Shown piece after piece: positions 22,304 to 33,330 of a stretch of 64,000 nucleotides of DNA. The notes beneath the pieces are model-generated. The model had not been told where the DNA came from. It searched no databases and worked only from the letters and a program-made list of their open reading frames with translations. The DNA lies in the NCBI GenBank assembly GCA_003255065.1, contig QAOA01006013.1:2284294-2348293 (forward strand), in the 5' to 3' direction. The translations under genes and the position numbers were made by a program. The first letter of the stretch is position 1. Every line of letters starts with the position of its first letter. Source of the DNA: Cercis canadensis (lineage: Eukaryota > Streptophyta > Magnoliopsida > Fabales > Fabaceae).

Positions 22304-23911
22304 ATGATGGAGCATAGCATTGATGAATTATCCTCATTGGATGATGATTATGGATTTCAAGATCCTTTTGTAGCTGCATGGCAGCAGTCTATATATGATC
22401 CATACTTCAATGCCTATAACTTTGATTGGCGAGATCATACCAATTTGCTATATGGCAATGCAGCCCCATCACAGCAGTATTGGCAACCGTTTAAGCAACC
22501 TATGCAACAACCAAGTCTAACATGCATAGAACCTAAACCTTCAATTGAGGACTTGGTGAAGCAATTGGCCACTCATACCATTCAGTTCCAGCAGAGGAGA
22601 GAGGCCGTCATGCAAAATTTAAATGCCCAGATTGGACAATTGGCATACTCAGTGACTCAACTGCAGCCCCAAGGTTCTAAAAAAATTCCTTCACAGACAA
22701 TTCTAGAACCAACTGAAAATTCTATGTTAGAACCAATTGAACCTCAACCTACAAACAAGCCACAGACAGCAGAGAAAGTTGTCCCTGATTCAATGACCCT
22801 AGAATTCGAGATAGCCACTCAGTCCAAGAAGACAGATGAGGATTTAGTCGAAGAGATATACAATGAGTTAGGTGCTGATTTTTCTAATTGTGTTGGTTTT
22901 AATGATTTTGTGCAGTACCAATCATATACTGATTGTGATGGTGAAATACCATGTGTCGTGTGTGCTGAGATTTCTGCATTCTTGAGAGATGATAATTCTG
23001 GAGATTCTGCTGAATCTCATTCTATAGATTTTGAAGAAGACTCTCAAGAGACAACCCAAAATGAACCTGACAAGGGTCCTACAGTCAATTCTACACTCTT
23101 TCCTACTTTAACACAACCTGATTTTAATTGTGAGCTTACTAAAAAGTTGTTCCAACATGACCCTAAGCTTGTATTTATGGTGCATGCATATGATGATTTA
23201 AGCATTAATATTGAAGGGTTAGGTGATTTCATGCTTCTTACTTCTTCACATGCTAGAGCACTAGGTATAGATCATGTTAGAACCTTAGTTGCAAGTGAAT
23301 ATTTTGATGTTGGTAGAATAAGTGCAGGTAATACATGGGCTGTCCAAGCCAATCATAGGCCAAGCTATTCTTCATATGGGGAGCAAGAGATGTTGCTATT
23401 TGCCAATTCTTTGCAAGAATCTAAGTGTCATCTTGAGCCTTACATGAGCAACATGTTGTATGACACTAGTGTATTTTGTAAGGATGAGCTTAAAGGTGGT
23501 TGTTATAGGTTTAGATTTGTAGGGCATGATAATTTGCCTTATTTTAGATTTATTTATGGAACCTATGGTTGGCCATCTATACCGAACAAAGTTTTTTATT
23601 TTCATGTTTCTCATGCTTTAGGTAGGATTGTAAACTCTTTGCTCCACATTTCCCTTAGTGATCTTTTGAATGCTTGCTTTGTTGAATTTTTAAGTCAAGG
23701 GCTAAGTTTAGTTGCTTCTAGTTTTACATTGCTTGTGTCATTATTTCTTTTATGCCCTTATATATTTTTATGCTTTCATGTTATTTATAAGATTTTCAAC
23801 TTTGTTTTGTCTTTTAAGGGCTTTGTGAGAGTGGTCTTTGACCCAGGTATCTTGCTTTGTTTGTTGCAAATAAAGGAAGGAACTTGGTTGCTAATTGATA
23901 AAAGAATTTGA
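22304..23911 (+). CDS. 535-aa protein of the non-autonomous LTR element (Gag-like N-part, membrane-like tail)
   Basis: A single uninterrupted ORF, the only long one in the element. Residues about 30-130 resemble the C-terminal part of Athila-type Gag: FNAYNFDWRDHTNLLYG (compare the usual Y-NPGWRNHPN pattern), QQPSLTCIEPKPSIEDLVKQ, then QNLNAQIGQLAYSVTQLQ and KKIPSQTI. A CCHC zinc knuckle is absent. Residues about 160-260 are acidic (EEDSQETTQNEPDKG). Residues about 275-430 are not recognised (FQHDPKLVFMVHAYDDLSIN and other blocks). The C-terminal 90 or so residues hold strongly hydrophobic stretches (LLVSLFLLCPYIFLCFHVIY) that could span a membrane, but this part may also be fortuitous read-through of T-rich DNA. 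The start is the first ATG of a tandem ATGATG. Function unknown; possibly particle formation. Confidence 0.6.
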   Translation: MMEHSIDELSSLDDDYGFQDPFVAAWQQSIYDPYFNAYNFDWRDHTNLLYGNAAPSQQYWQPFKQPMQQPSLTCIEPKPSIEDLVKQLATHTIQFQQRREAVMQNLNAQIGQLAYSVTQLQPQGSKKIPSQTILEPTENSMLEPIEPQPTNKPQTAEKVVPDSMTLEFEIATQSKKTDEDLVEEIYNELGADFSNCVGFNDFVQYQSYTDCDGEIPCVVCAEISAFLRDDNSGDSAESHSIDFEEDSQETTQNEPDKGPTVNSTLFPTLTQPDFNCELTKKLFQHDPKLVFMVHAYDDLSINIEGLGDFMLLTSSHARALGIDHVRTLVASEYFDVGRISAGNTWAVQANHRPSYSSYGEQEMLLFANSLQESKCHLEPYMSNMLYDTSVFCKDELKGGCYRFRFVGHDNLPYFRFIYGTYGWPSIPNKVFYFHVSHALGRIVNSLLHISLSDLLNACFVEFLSQGLSLVASSFTLLVSLFLLCPYIFLCFHVIYKIFNFVLSFKGFVRVVFDPGILLCLLQIKEGTWLLIDKRI

Positions 23912-25306
23912 TTCGTGCAAGAAGCTATTTTCCTCACTTGATAAGGATGCTTCTTCTCTCTCTTTTATTTTACTTGTCCTATTTGATTGGTGATAACTAT
24001 TAAGCTTTTACATTGAGGACACTGTAAAAATTTAAGTGTGGGGGAGGGATTAGCCTACTGTGCTATTTTTATGCTTTCTGTTTTACTGTTTTCAAGTTTT
24101 TGTTTTTGTTTTCTGTTTTCTTTTAGGTTTGCTATTTTTCTGTTTTATTTTTAGAATTTTCTAGTTCTTTCCAATTAATTTAAGAGTTGTGAAGAGAATA
24201 GTTTGAAGCAATTTTGATTCTAAAGTGCTACAACATGAGTGGACAATTATCTTGCTTCTTGGATTTAAGTGATATGGCAACAAAATTTAATTTGGATGAG
24301 TTGATTCTTAGTAGTCTTATAAGCTATAAGGATTTGAGCCATATGTCATGATTCTTTCTTGTATGTTTTCATCTATCAATTTGACGCTCTAGAACTTGTT
24401 TTGTTTCTTAGTTGATGTTACATTTGCACATGCATGCATAAAAGTGATTAAGGCATTTCTTTCTTTGAGAAGCTACTTGACCAAATAGCTAACCTTGATG
24501 CTATCCTTTGATTTACCCTTTTTGAACCTAATCATCTTTTTTTTTTGTGTAGCTCATTGCAAGCCTAAGTGTAAAACTATGTCTTACCCAACCTTTAGGA
24601 ATTGAAGAGCATTGCATTGAATAAAAAGGGAGTAAATTCTTACAAAAACAAAGCATAAAGTTGTGGCTGATTGGTTGTGATTAAATTGTTAAATGTTATG
24701 CTTTAAAAAGAAGAAGAAAAATGAAAAAAAAAAATTATATAGCAGCAAAAAAAGAATAAAGTTGTTTTGGGAAAAAAAAAAAAATGAGTTAAAGCCCAAA
24801 AGTCAAGATGCATAAAGTACTTGAATTTCTCCATTATTAGATGTTCTTTGTGATTCCTTGGATGCTTTAGCCATTTTTCCATATTATTGTCATCCATTTA
24901 CCTTTCCCCATTACAACCCTTTAAAAGTCTTTTTGATTTGTGTTATACATGTGACATAGGTAGTGGAGATTGAGAATATGAACAAGATTATGGTAGTGTG
25001 ATTTTTGATAGGATGATTTAGGAGAAACACTTACCTTAGACACTTGAGGGAATTGAGAGCATTGATTTATCTTGTGAGAGGTTATCTACTTTGACTCATT
25101 CCTATTAAATAAAATTGTCATGTTTTTTGTTCTCTAGTTGTCAAGAGATGTTGTTCCATGAGTGTTGCTGTTTCTTTTAGTTTGAATTGTTTTCTTACCT
25201 TAATCTTTGCATTCTTGATTTGATTGGAGAGATGTTTTTCTTATTTTAGTTAGTTTGTTTTTTGTGATTTTGCCCAGGAGTGCAAAAAGCTAAGTGTGGG
25301 AGAATT
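23912..25306 (+). other. 3' untranslated region of the non-autonomous element
   Basis: Non-coding. It has ACATTGAGGACACTGT followed by TTAAGTGTGGGGGAGG at about 24,013-24,047, a phrase commonly seen after pol in Athila-like elements. A-rich runs lie at 24,715-24,785. The polypurine tract TAAGTGTGGGAGAATT (25,291-25,306) ends it, directly before the 3' LTR. Confidence 0.65.
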
Positions 25307-26613
25307 TGATAAGACATTATTTTACACTATTTGTTTCCCTTATACTTAGTCTTTTAGTGTGTGTTTCTAGTGATTTATGGTCTTTAGACATGTTTGGTAG
25401 ATTTGGATTTGTTGGTGCTTATAGATTTTAATTGCTTAACTATTAAATTCGAGCACTGCTTACGTTTTTCACCATATCTTTGGTTACAGATGTCCTATTG
25501 ATGTGATTCTAGTTTCGTTGGAAAGCTGACAGAAAATTCTACATTTCATATGAAGAGCCCAAAAGCTGATTCACGCGTCTGGATAACTGAAATTCGCGTG
25601 CAAGCAATCCAGATTTCTGCATCCGCCCAGCATTGATTGATTTCTTTCCTTAGGCCTGCCTATTGGACCAGAGCATGTTTATTTGGGCCAACATCTGCTT
25701 ATTGGGCCAGCACACATGATACTAGGGTTTGATCATGCTTTTACCATTAATAATTTAGGAAACTAGGTTTATTTTGTATTTAGGAAACCATTAAAAAACC
25801 TAGAGGAGGCAGCCAGCTAGTATTTATTCTCAAGATTGTTGAGGAAAATAGACAACCAGAGAGATACGAAATTCCTTGAGCTGCTATTGACTCCTTTGCT
25901 AAGTTCGTTTTTCCACCTTTGGTTTGTGTTCAAGTCTTCCATGGAAGGCTAAGTTTTTTTGTAATCAATTCAAGAGGAGCCAAACTTAATAATCCAGAGT
26001 TCATGTACTTCAACCGGGTTTGATTTGATTTAATTTGAATTACTGTTTCTTCCCTTCTTCATGTGATTGAATGGTATTTTAATTGCATGCATGCTTTGTA
26101 TGAATTTAAATCGGTTGATTAGATTCATAACAGTAATCAGATTGATAATCATACTTTAAAGGTCTTTAATATATGGTTAACTTGGCTAATTCAGTTATTA
26201 AATTAATATGGACTTAGTGATATAGAGCGGTTGCCTAGAGTCTTAATTCCATGATTAATTGAATCCTGATTGGTAAATCAGTAGAAATTCTAAGTGTTAC
26301 TGTTAGGGATTACAGATAACACTTAACCAAGAATTAAATTAGACCTAGGTTATCTTTAGTGAACAAGGATGGATTAAGGTTTGGTTGCCTGCTTGAGTTG
26401 ATTGTGTTTTCTCTTATTTGATTAAATCCTGTTACTGCTTTCTGAATTCTTATTATTCTACATTCAACACAAAACCCCCCTTATTCTGTTCTTGCTTAAT
26501 TTCTTAAAAGATTAGTTGTTCTGGTGAATCTTTGGGAGAAGACACTGGTTGTATCCTATACTACAAATTAGTTACAATTAGTAGTTAAATTTTATATGCT
26601 TCGGCACCCGTCA
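25307..26613 (+). repeat. 3' LTR of the non-autonomous element
   Basis: 1,307 bp, collinear with the 5' LTR, starting TGATAAGACATT after the polypurine tract and ending CACCCGTCA before the AAGGT target duplication. Confidence 0.9.
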
Positions 26614-26618
26614 AAGGT

Positions 26619-29600
26619 CCCCTTGTTGGAATTCTCTGGGTCTGACCTTGGCATTGTAGTATCTAGCGATCTTTTTCTTGTATGTCATTGCTCTGAGTTG
26701 AGCTTTCTCTCTTTCTTCATCAAGCAAGTCAATGTTTACTTGCATTTGTTCTCAGTTTTGTTCAGACTCAAACTGTTCTCTTATTCGGCTTAGCTTGCCG
26801 ACCTCTATGGGAATCATAGCTTCGACACCATAGGTTAGCTTGTAGGGTCATTCTCTTGTAGAGGTCTGGATGGTAATTTTGTAGGACCAAAGTACCCATG
26901 AGAGTTCTTCAATCCATTTGTCTTTAGTTTGATTTAGCTTCTTCTTTATTTCCTCTAGGATTATTCGGTTTACCGCCTCTACTTGGCCATTTGCTTGTGG
27001 ATGTTCGACCGACATGAAGTTCAGTCTAATGTAGAGGTCGGCACAAAATTTTCTAAACCCTGAGTCCGTGAACTAGGTCCTGTTATCGGTTGTTATTATG
27101 TGAAGGATGCTGAACCTATAGATAATGAAAGTTTGGACAAATTTCTTAGCTTTTTTTGCTGTTATGCTGGCCAGAGGCTCGGCTTCAATCTACTTAGAAA
27201 AATAATCAATAGCAACAATCAGAAATTTCTTTTGCCAGCAGCCCTTGGAAAGGGGCCTAGAAGGTCTAGCCCCCATCTGTAAAATGGTCAGGGTTCCATC
27301 GCAACATAGAGGTTGGATGGAGGTATTAGGTGAATGTGCGTAAATCTTTGGCATTTGTCACATCTTTTCATAAGGTTGGCCACATCGACCTTTAAGGTTG
27401 GCCAGTAGTAGCCAACTCGGAGAGCACTGGGTACTAGCGAGCAAGTTCTGATGTGGTGGTCGCATATGCCCTCGTGGATCTCCTGCAAAATGTACGGGGA
27501 TTGATCCGCTAATAAACATTTCAGGAGAGGGGTATGGTAACCTCGCTTATAGAGCACTTCCCCTTCGAGGTAGTAGTTGATGGTTATTTGTTGAAGTTTT
27601 CGAGTTGCTACTTTTTCGGTTAGCAGTTCTCCCGTTTTGAGGTAACGTTTGATTTGGGTGATCCAAGTTGGGGTCTCCTCTTCTATACTAAATACATCGT
27701 CTTGCTCAATGCTTGGTTTGAGGAGTGTTTCATGTATCACCGTTTGGTTATTCCTTGACTTTTTACTGTTGACGAGCTTGGAGATAAGGTTAGCACGGGA
27801 GTTCTTGCTTCTCGAGATATGTTGGATTGCAAATTTCTTAAGGCTGGAGGTCAATCTTCTGACCTTGTCTTGGTATCTGATCATCTAGGGGTCTTTAGCT
27901 TAGTACTCCCATTTTCACTTAATTGGTCACTAGCTGTGAGTCACTCAAAATCTTGAGGTTCTCTTACCTGAGCTCCAGGGCTAGACTAAAACCAACAATG
28001 AGAGCCTCGTACTCTGCTTAGTTGTTGGAAGTGGGGAGCTTGAAGCATAGAGACTGTTCTATTGTTATACCCTTTGGACCTTCCACAATTATCCTTACTC
28101 TTCCTTCTTTGAGGTTGGAGGATCCATCTACGGATAACGTCCAGCTATTGTGGTCGTCGTGGTCGGGTTCTTCTATCCGAGTTAGCTCCGCTACGAAGTC
28201 AGCTAAAGCTTGTGCCTTGATCTCACCTCTGGGCTCATAAGTGATAGCGTGCTCTAAGAGTTCTACTGACCATCCGAGTATTCGGCCTACCAAGTTGGGC
28301 TTTTGGAGCACTTGTCTTATTGGCTGATCAGTTTGAACTGTTATTTGGTAATTCTGAAAATATGGCCTGAGGCGGCATGCTAAGAGGAGGAGCACGTATA
28401 TGAGCTTCTCGATCTTATGGTACTTCAGCTCAAAACTTTGAAGGGAATGACTGGTGTAGTACACGGGGAATTGGATTTTATTTTTTTCTTGGACAAGGGC
28501 GAAGCTGAAAGCTTGGTCACTAGTGGCAAGGTATATATAGAAGGTTTCTGCTGGCTTTGGCCTGGAGAGTATGGGAGGTGACGCAAGATATTGTTTTAGC
28601 TATTCGAAAGCTTGTTGGCAATCTGAGGTCTATTTAAAGTTTTTGATCTTTTTAAGGGTCCTAAAGAATGAAAGAACTCGGTCTGCCGACCTTGACATAA
28701 AGCGGGAGAGAGCCACAATTCTCTTGGCTAACCTTTGGACTTCTCTCACAGTCTTGGGCAGCTTCATCCTCATGATTGCTTCACATTTATCCGGGTTGGC
28801 CTCTATACCTCTGTGTGTTAGCATGAAACCTAGGAATTTTCCCACTTCGACTCCAAACGCACATTTGGAAGGATTTAAGCGCATGTCATGCTTGCGGAGC
28901 TCTGTGAACGTCTCCTCTAGGTCGGTTAGGTGGTTTTGTTTCGAGTGGAATTTCACGAGCATGTCGTCTACGTATACCTCGACGTACCAACCTATCTAGC
29001 TTTTAAAGACTTTATCCATCAATCTTTGGTAAGTGGCTCCGGGTTCTTCAACCTGAAAGGCATCACTCTATAGCAGTAAATACCTTCTCGATGATGAAAG
29101 TTGTTTTGTCTTTGTCATCTGGGTGCATTCTGATTTAGTTGTACCCTGAATAAGCATCCATGAAGCTTAGGAGCTCATATCATGATGCTCCATCGACGAG
29201 CTTGTTAATGCTCAAGAGAGGGGTAGGGGTCTTTTGGGCATGTTTTATTGATGTCGGAGTAGTCCACACACATCTTCCATTTCCCGTTGGCCTTTTTTAC
29301 CATCACCACATTTGACAACCAAGTTGTGTAGGGGATTTCCCTGATGAACTCGGCATCGAGCAACTTTGCTATATCTTTTTGAATTACTACCTGTCGCTTT
29401 GGTCTGACCACCTTTTTCTTTTTTTGAACTGATTTTGCACCTGTGTCAACAACAAGTTTATGACAAATGAAATATGGGTTTAAACTTGGCATGTCAGCTA
29501 CTGTCTATGCAAATAAGTCAACGTTGATAACCAGAAGGTTGGTCAGCTTTCTCAAGTTTGAAGGGGGTATGTTGGATCTCACTTGAATGTCTGACTTGAA

Positions 29601-29963
29601 TTGGGACGAGCTCGCTCATGGGCCTGGGATGGGTTTCTTGGTTTTCTCTTTGTTATCAAGCTCACTAATGGGAATCGAGCTGCTGGTGGATGGTTGGCTA
29701 ATGTTTTTTGGCCTTTAGGGTTTTGAGTAGCCAATGGACAAGCTGATATTATAGCATGATCTCCCGAGAAGCTGATCTCCTCTTACTTGTCCGACATTTC
29801 AAGAGGTAGTGGAGAATTTGGGCAATAGATATTTTGTTGAGACTATTGTATCAATTTGATTGAAGGATGGTCGCCACAAAATGGCGTTGTAAATAGAGGG
29901 GCAATTGACGACTAGGAATCGAGCGTCAGCATTGGCCAAGTTGGGAAAGTCTCTCATGGTTGT
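26619..29963 (-). pseudogene. Tat pol: protease end, reverse transcriptase, RNase H, integrase
   Basis: Minus strand, reading downward. 29,987-29,800 encodes the block after the protease (MRDFPNLANADARFLVVNCP, AILWRPSFNQ). 29,492-29,205 is the reverse transcriptase start (DAEFIREIPYTTWLSNVVMV, KWKMCVDYSDINKTCPKDPY). The catalytic YVDD is intact at 28,963-28,974, followed by LNPSKCAFGVEVGKFLGF. 28,464-28,018 has the RT connection and RNase H start (WTLSVDGSSN). 27,884-27,288 holds an integrase zinc-binding region (H-x-H ... CDKCQRF, GYYWPTLKVD). Beyond that the integrase core survives only as broken pieces, ending at the AAGGT duplication. Many stops and several frameshifts make it non-functional. 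Split by the solo LTR above and the non-autonomous element below. Confidence 0.8.
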
Positions 29964-31384
29964 TGATGAGCTGTCGAGACTCCTCAAATTAGTTAAAAGT
30001 TTAAGGTCGATTACCTAAGCTACTTGTAGCATAAGGCAACCCTAAGTCGAACCTAAAGATTATTCTATTTAGTGAATCATATTTAGAAACATATCAACAG
30101 GGGGGTTTTGTTTGTTCATGTGATTAACAAAAATTAATGGTAAGTGGTAAAGTTTTAAGGAAAACAACCAATCCAAGTCTTAACTAATTCTAATTTTGAT
30201 TCATCCTTGACTTCCAAGGATCCATTTAATTATTAACCATGTTCTTAGCCTTTAAAACATATCAAGAAGCCTTTCAATGTTCTATGGATGTCCACTGGTT
30301 AAGCAACCAGAATTCGGTTCAACAGGAAACTAAATAAATTAAGCAAACATTCAAGTCCAGTTTAACCTAAGTCCAGAATCCAGCCAAGATAATTAATCTG
30401 TCCAAGCTTAGAACCATTAATTAACCATACAATCTTCTTTTATCACATGCAAACAGAATATGAAAATCCAAATCCGAATTAAGCAATTCAAACAGAATAT
30501 TTTAGAGGATTGAAAGAACTAGATTAACAACTAAATGAATAACAACAACACATAATCTCAAAATCAATAAGTAGAACAGCCAAAACCTGGATTGATTTGA
30601 TGAATTAGCCCTCCATGAACAAGAGAAGCCAAGTTCTTACAAAATATCTAAAGAGAAAACTTAAAGACTGAGGAAAGCTCAAAAGCTGTCTAAAATATCT
30701 AATAACTTGATTATGAATTTCGGCTGCCCCTTTGTGCTGATATAGACCTCCAAAATTACATGCATACCCAAATTGCCCTTAGGGCACACTTGTTCCCATG
30801 GGCCTTAGCTTTAATTGGGCTTTGGTTTGGACCCATTTGGACTTGTCATGAGGAAATTAGGCCCATTTAAGTGTCAATAGGTGTCTGGAACCATCAGCCA
30901 ACTTCGACCACAAATAAGACCATCTTCAATATAAAATATGGTGAACCGGTCTTCATAACAATTGAAGCTCTGTCTGTTATCTTTCCAATGGTACCTGTTT
31001 CAAGTCCATATGACGTCCACAGTTTAAGTTATGGCCTAAACACTGCATGTAGGTCAGGATCCTGCAACAACATGTCTTCTCTGGCTTCCAGGCTGCATAT
31101 GACTTTCTGGACGTCCGAATTGGCTTTGGAGCCCTGAAAGAAAGTTGTAGACAATTCTCTCAGCTTTCCTACAAGGTATGACTTGGAATTTTTAGACATC
31201 CAAAACTCAAGATATGCACGAAACACAGAGACAGCATAAAATGTTCAGTATTGCTGAAAATTACAATTAGGCACAAATGGATCCAAGGTCATCAAATGAG
31301 GTCCAAGTCTACTCAATTCAGCCCAAAAGAGGTTTAAAAGACTAAATATGAGGGGTACCTATTTTATAAAAAGTGTGTTCATCA
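29964..31384 (-). repeat. Solo LTR, 1,421 bp, inserted in the Tat element
   Basis: Flanked by perfect 5-bp direct repeats GTTGT at 29,959-29,963 and 31,385-31,389. On the minus strand it begins TGATGAACAC and ends AGCTCATCA, so the ends are TG...CA with the short inverted repeat TGATGA/TCATCA. It has no internal coding domain, PBS or polypurine tract, which is expected after recombination between two LTRs. It separates the Tat protease start (31,390-31,584) from its continuation (29,960 and below). The family was not identified. Confidence 0.85.
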
Positions 31385-33187
31385 GTTGTTCTCAGGGTAA
31401 TGGTGCCTTTAACTTCAATGTGGATTTTGGAGAAGCCCACAAGGGTTCTAAGGTAATGTTTGAGGTCAGAGGTGGGGATGCCGAGTTGGGTGAAAGCATG
31501 ATAGAATAAGACATCAGCTGAGCTATCTTGGTCTACTAGGACCTTGCAAACTTTGTAATTGACAATGAAGCAAGATATGACCATGGGGTTGTTGTGCTCT
31601 GGGTCAATGGTCCCATAATCGACATCGGAAAAGGATATGATAGGTCAGGGCTTGGGTCTTCTGGCAACTATAGTGTGGAGAATTTCCTTTTTGTGCTTCT
31701 GAGCTACCTTCTTTTGTCTTTTTCTAGAGGATCTTAAAGATCCTTCTCCTGCGAAACCACCCGCAATGGTATAGATGGTCCTCATGGCGTTTTGCCTTTG
31801 GTCCTCTTACTAATTTAGGGAGGTTTTTGCCTGGAGCCCTGTCACCATGTTGGTTTTGGTCTTAGCAAGGTGATCGATTTCTTGGTGGGGACCTATTCCT
31901 AAGTTGGTAGTCTCTATTTGGCCTTTGGACAGGTGCTGGGACTTTGGCTTGGTACTTTTGTAGGTATCCTTTTTGAATGAGGTCTTTAATGAGGTTTTGT
32001 AGTTGTCTGCAGTCATTGGTGTCATGCCCCTTCCCTCGATGGAAAGCACAATATTTTTCCTGCTCGGATCCTACGATCTTTTTAGGAGGTGAGAGCTGAG
32101 CCAGCTTAATGTGGTATATTTCTTCTAACACCAGAGCTTGGGTTTGATTCAGCGGGGTATAGTTTTCGAAACGAGGTCGGGTTGGAGATCTTTTTCTTTT
32201 GCTGCCTCTTCTCTCCTCCTGGGGCTTTTTGTCCTGAGAGGGTTTATTTTTCTCCGCCTAGCCTAACACATCTTCTAGATTGATGTATTTGGCCACTCTG
32301 GTCAGGAGGTCGGAAAAGCTTCCAGGCGGATCAAAGGTGAGGTGCTCATGCGGGTGTCCAAGTCAAAGACATGCTTGGATTGCATGCATGGCCACTGTTT
32401 TTGTTAAGTCACGAACTTGGAGGGAGAATTTGGTGTACCGGTCCATCTAATCCTTTAAAGGCTCGGACTCTCCTTGCCTTAAAGTGGCCAAGATGGCGGA
32501 GGATTTTTATAGGTCATGTTAGTGGAGAAGCTAGCTTGGAGGAGTTCAGCTAGCTAGTCAAAACTGGATATGCTATTTGGTGGAAGGCCATAAAATCATT
32601 AGAGGGCTGCCCTACTCAGGGTTGTTGGAAAAGCTCAGCACATAATTTTCCCAGTGGTGCTTGCCAAGAACATAACTGAATTGTAGTTTTCTAGGTGTTC
32701 TCGAGGCTCAGTAGACCCATCATAGGATTCAAGGTTAGGCTGCTTGAAGTGGGTTGGTAGGGGGAAAGTCTATGATATCTTCGGTGAAATGGTGTTTGGC
32801 AGCTCGTTTTTGCTTTTTCGAGCTTGTAGGTGAGGGTTGGTTGGAAATGAATGTCTGTGAGGGTGGTCCTCGACTGTAGATATAAAAAGAGGATTAGTTT
32901 TCAGCGGTTTCTTCTGCTATTTGGCCTCTCTAGCGCTTGGCCGGGGATGGGATTGCTTGGTAAGCTCGGGGGGGAGGGTTCTCATGTTAGGTATCAACTG
33001 AGAGCTCGTTGAGTTGGTGGCACCTCCTCAGCTCAGCAATCTTAGCTCTATCTTCAACTTTCTCCTGCCTGAGGGCTTGGATTTCTTGGAATAGGAGAGT
33101 GAGGGTGGCGTTATGGGTTTTCTTGGACAGGAGTTTCCCGAGAGGCTTACGAACTGTGAAAGGCTTTATGAGATGAGGGTAGGAAGC
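31385..33187 (-). pseudogene. Tat gag and start of protease
   Basis: Minus strand. 33,187-32,900 has a coiled-coil-like start (LLFQEIQALRQEKVEDRAKI). 32,750-32,300 holds the Gag core in broken frames. 32,131-31,862 carries the zinc-knuckle-like stretch YCAFHRGKGHDTNDCRQLQ, typical of Tat-lineage Gag, followed by basic RNRSPPRNRSP. 31,584-31,390 is the protease start with CKVLVDQDSSADVLF; the usual plant motif is D-x-G-S-S-A-D, so the catalytic glycine reads Asp here. Several stops. Upstream the sequence joins another element with no LTR or PBS. Confidence 0.7.
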
Positions 33188-33330
33188 TTAGATCCTCCGT
33201 TCCGGCACAATAATGTGCTTCGCCACAGAGGTTTGAAATCTCTTAAATGCCTCAGTGCTCACAAAGCGCCTTTTGTCAAATGGTTGTGAGGAGGTGGACC
33301 CCTTAGATGTCTTTTGCTTTTTAGGGGCCA
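33188..33330 (-). pseudogene. N-terminus of a putative plant transposon protein (downstream of Athila pol)
   Basis: Minus-strand frame of 47 codons starting MAPKKQKTSKG with FDKRRFVSTEAFKRF and VPERRI. Proteins starting MAPK(K/R)...S...F(D/V)..RFVS and then (I/V)PERG are annotated in many plant genomes as 'putative plant transposon protein' and often lie beside Gypsy elements. A stop follows directly, where the Tat element sequence begins, so only the first exon-sized piece is left. Assignment from recalled motif similarity. Confidence 0.45.

Larger units (their letters stand above)
20037..26613 (+). mobile_element. Non-autonomous LTR retrotransposon with its own ORF, 6.6 kb
   Basis: Complete structure: LTRs at 20,037-21,344 and 25,307-26,613, both starting TGATAAGACATT and ending CACCCGTCA; a PBS at 21,351; a polypurine tract before the 3' LTR; and a perfect 5-bp target duplication AAGGT at 20,032-20,036 and 26,614-26,618. 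The roughly 3.96-kb interior has no protease, reverse transcriptase, RNase H or integrase. It encodes one 535-aa protein with a Gag-like segment. The PBS resembles that of Athila-type Gypsy elements, so an Athila-like relative probably mobilised it. By eye the first 390 bp of the two LTRs differ at roughly 20-25 positions, so the insertion is not recent. Confidence 0.9.
15290..33187 (-). mobile_element. Ty3/Gypsy retrotransposon, Tat lineage, decayed and twice interrupted
   Basis: On the minus strand the order is gag (33,187 down to about 31,800), protease, reverse transcriptase, RNase H, integrase (to about 19,860), two tandem-repeat arrays, an extra ORF on the opposite strand, polypurine tract (15,587-15,600) and 3' LTR (to about 15,290). 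This order, with an additional ORF between pol and the 3' LTR, is characteristic of the Tat lineage (Retand/Ogre-like). Two later LTR insertions split it at 20,037-26,613 and 29,964-31,384. No 5' LTR or PBS is seen: at 33,187 the sequence passes directly into another element. Stops and frameshifts are frequent, so it is not autonomous. Without the insertions and LTR it is about 10 kb. Confidence 0.8.
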
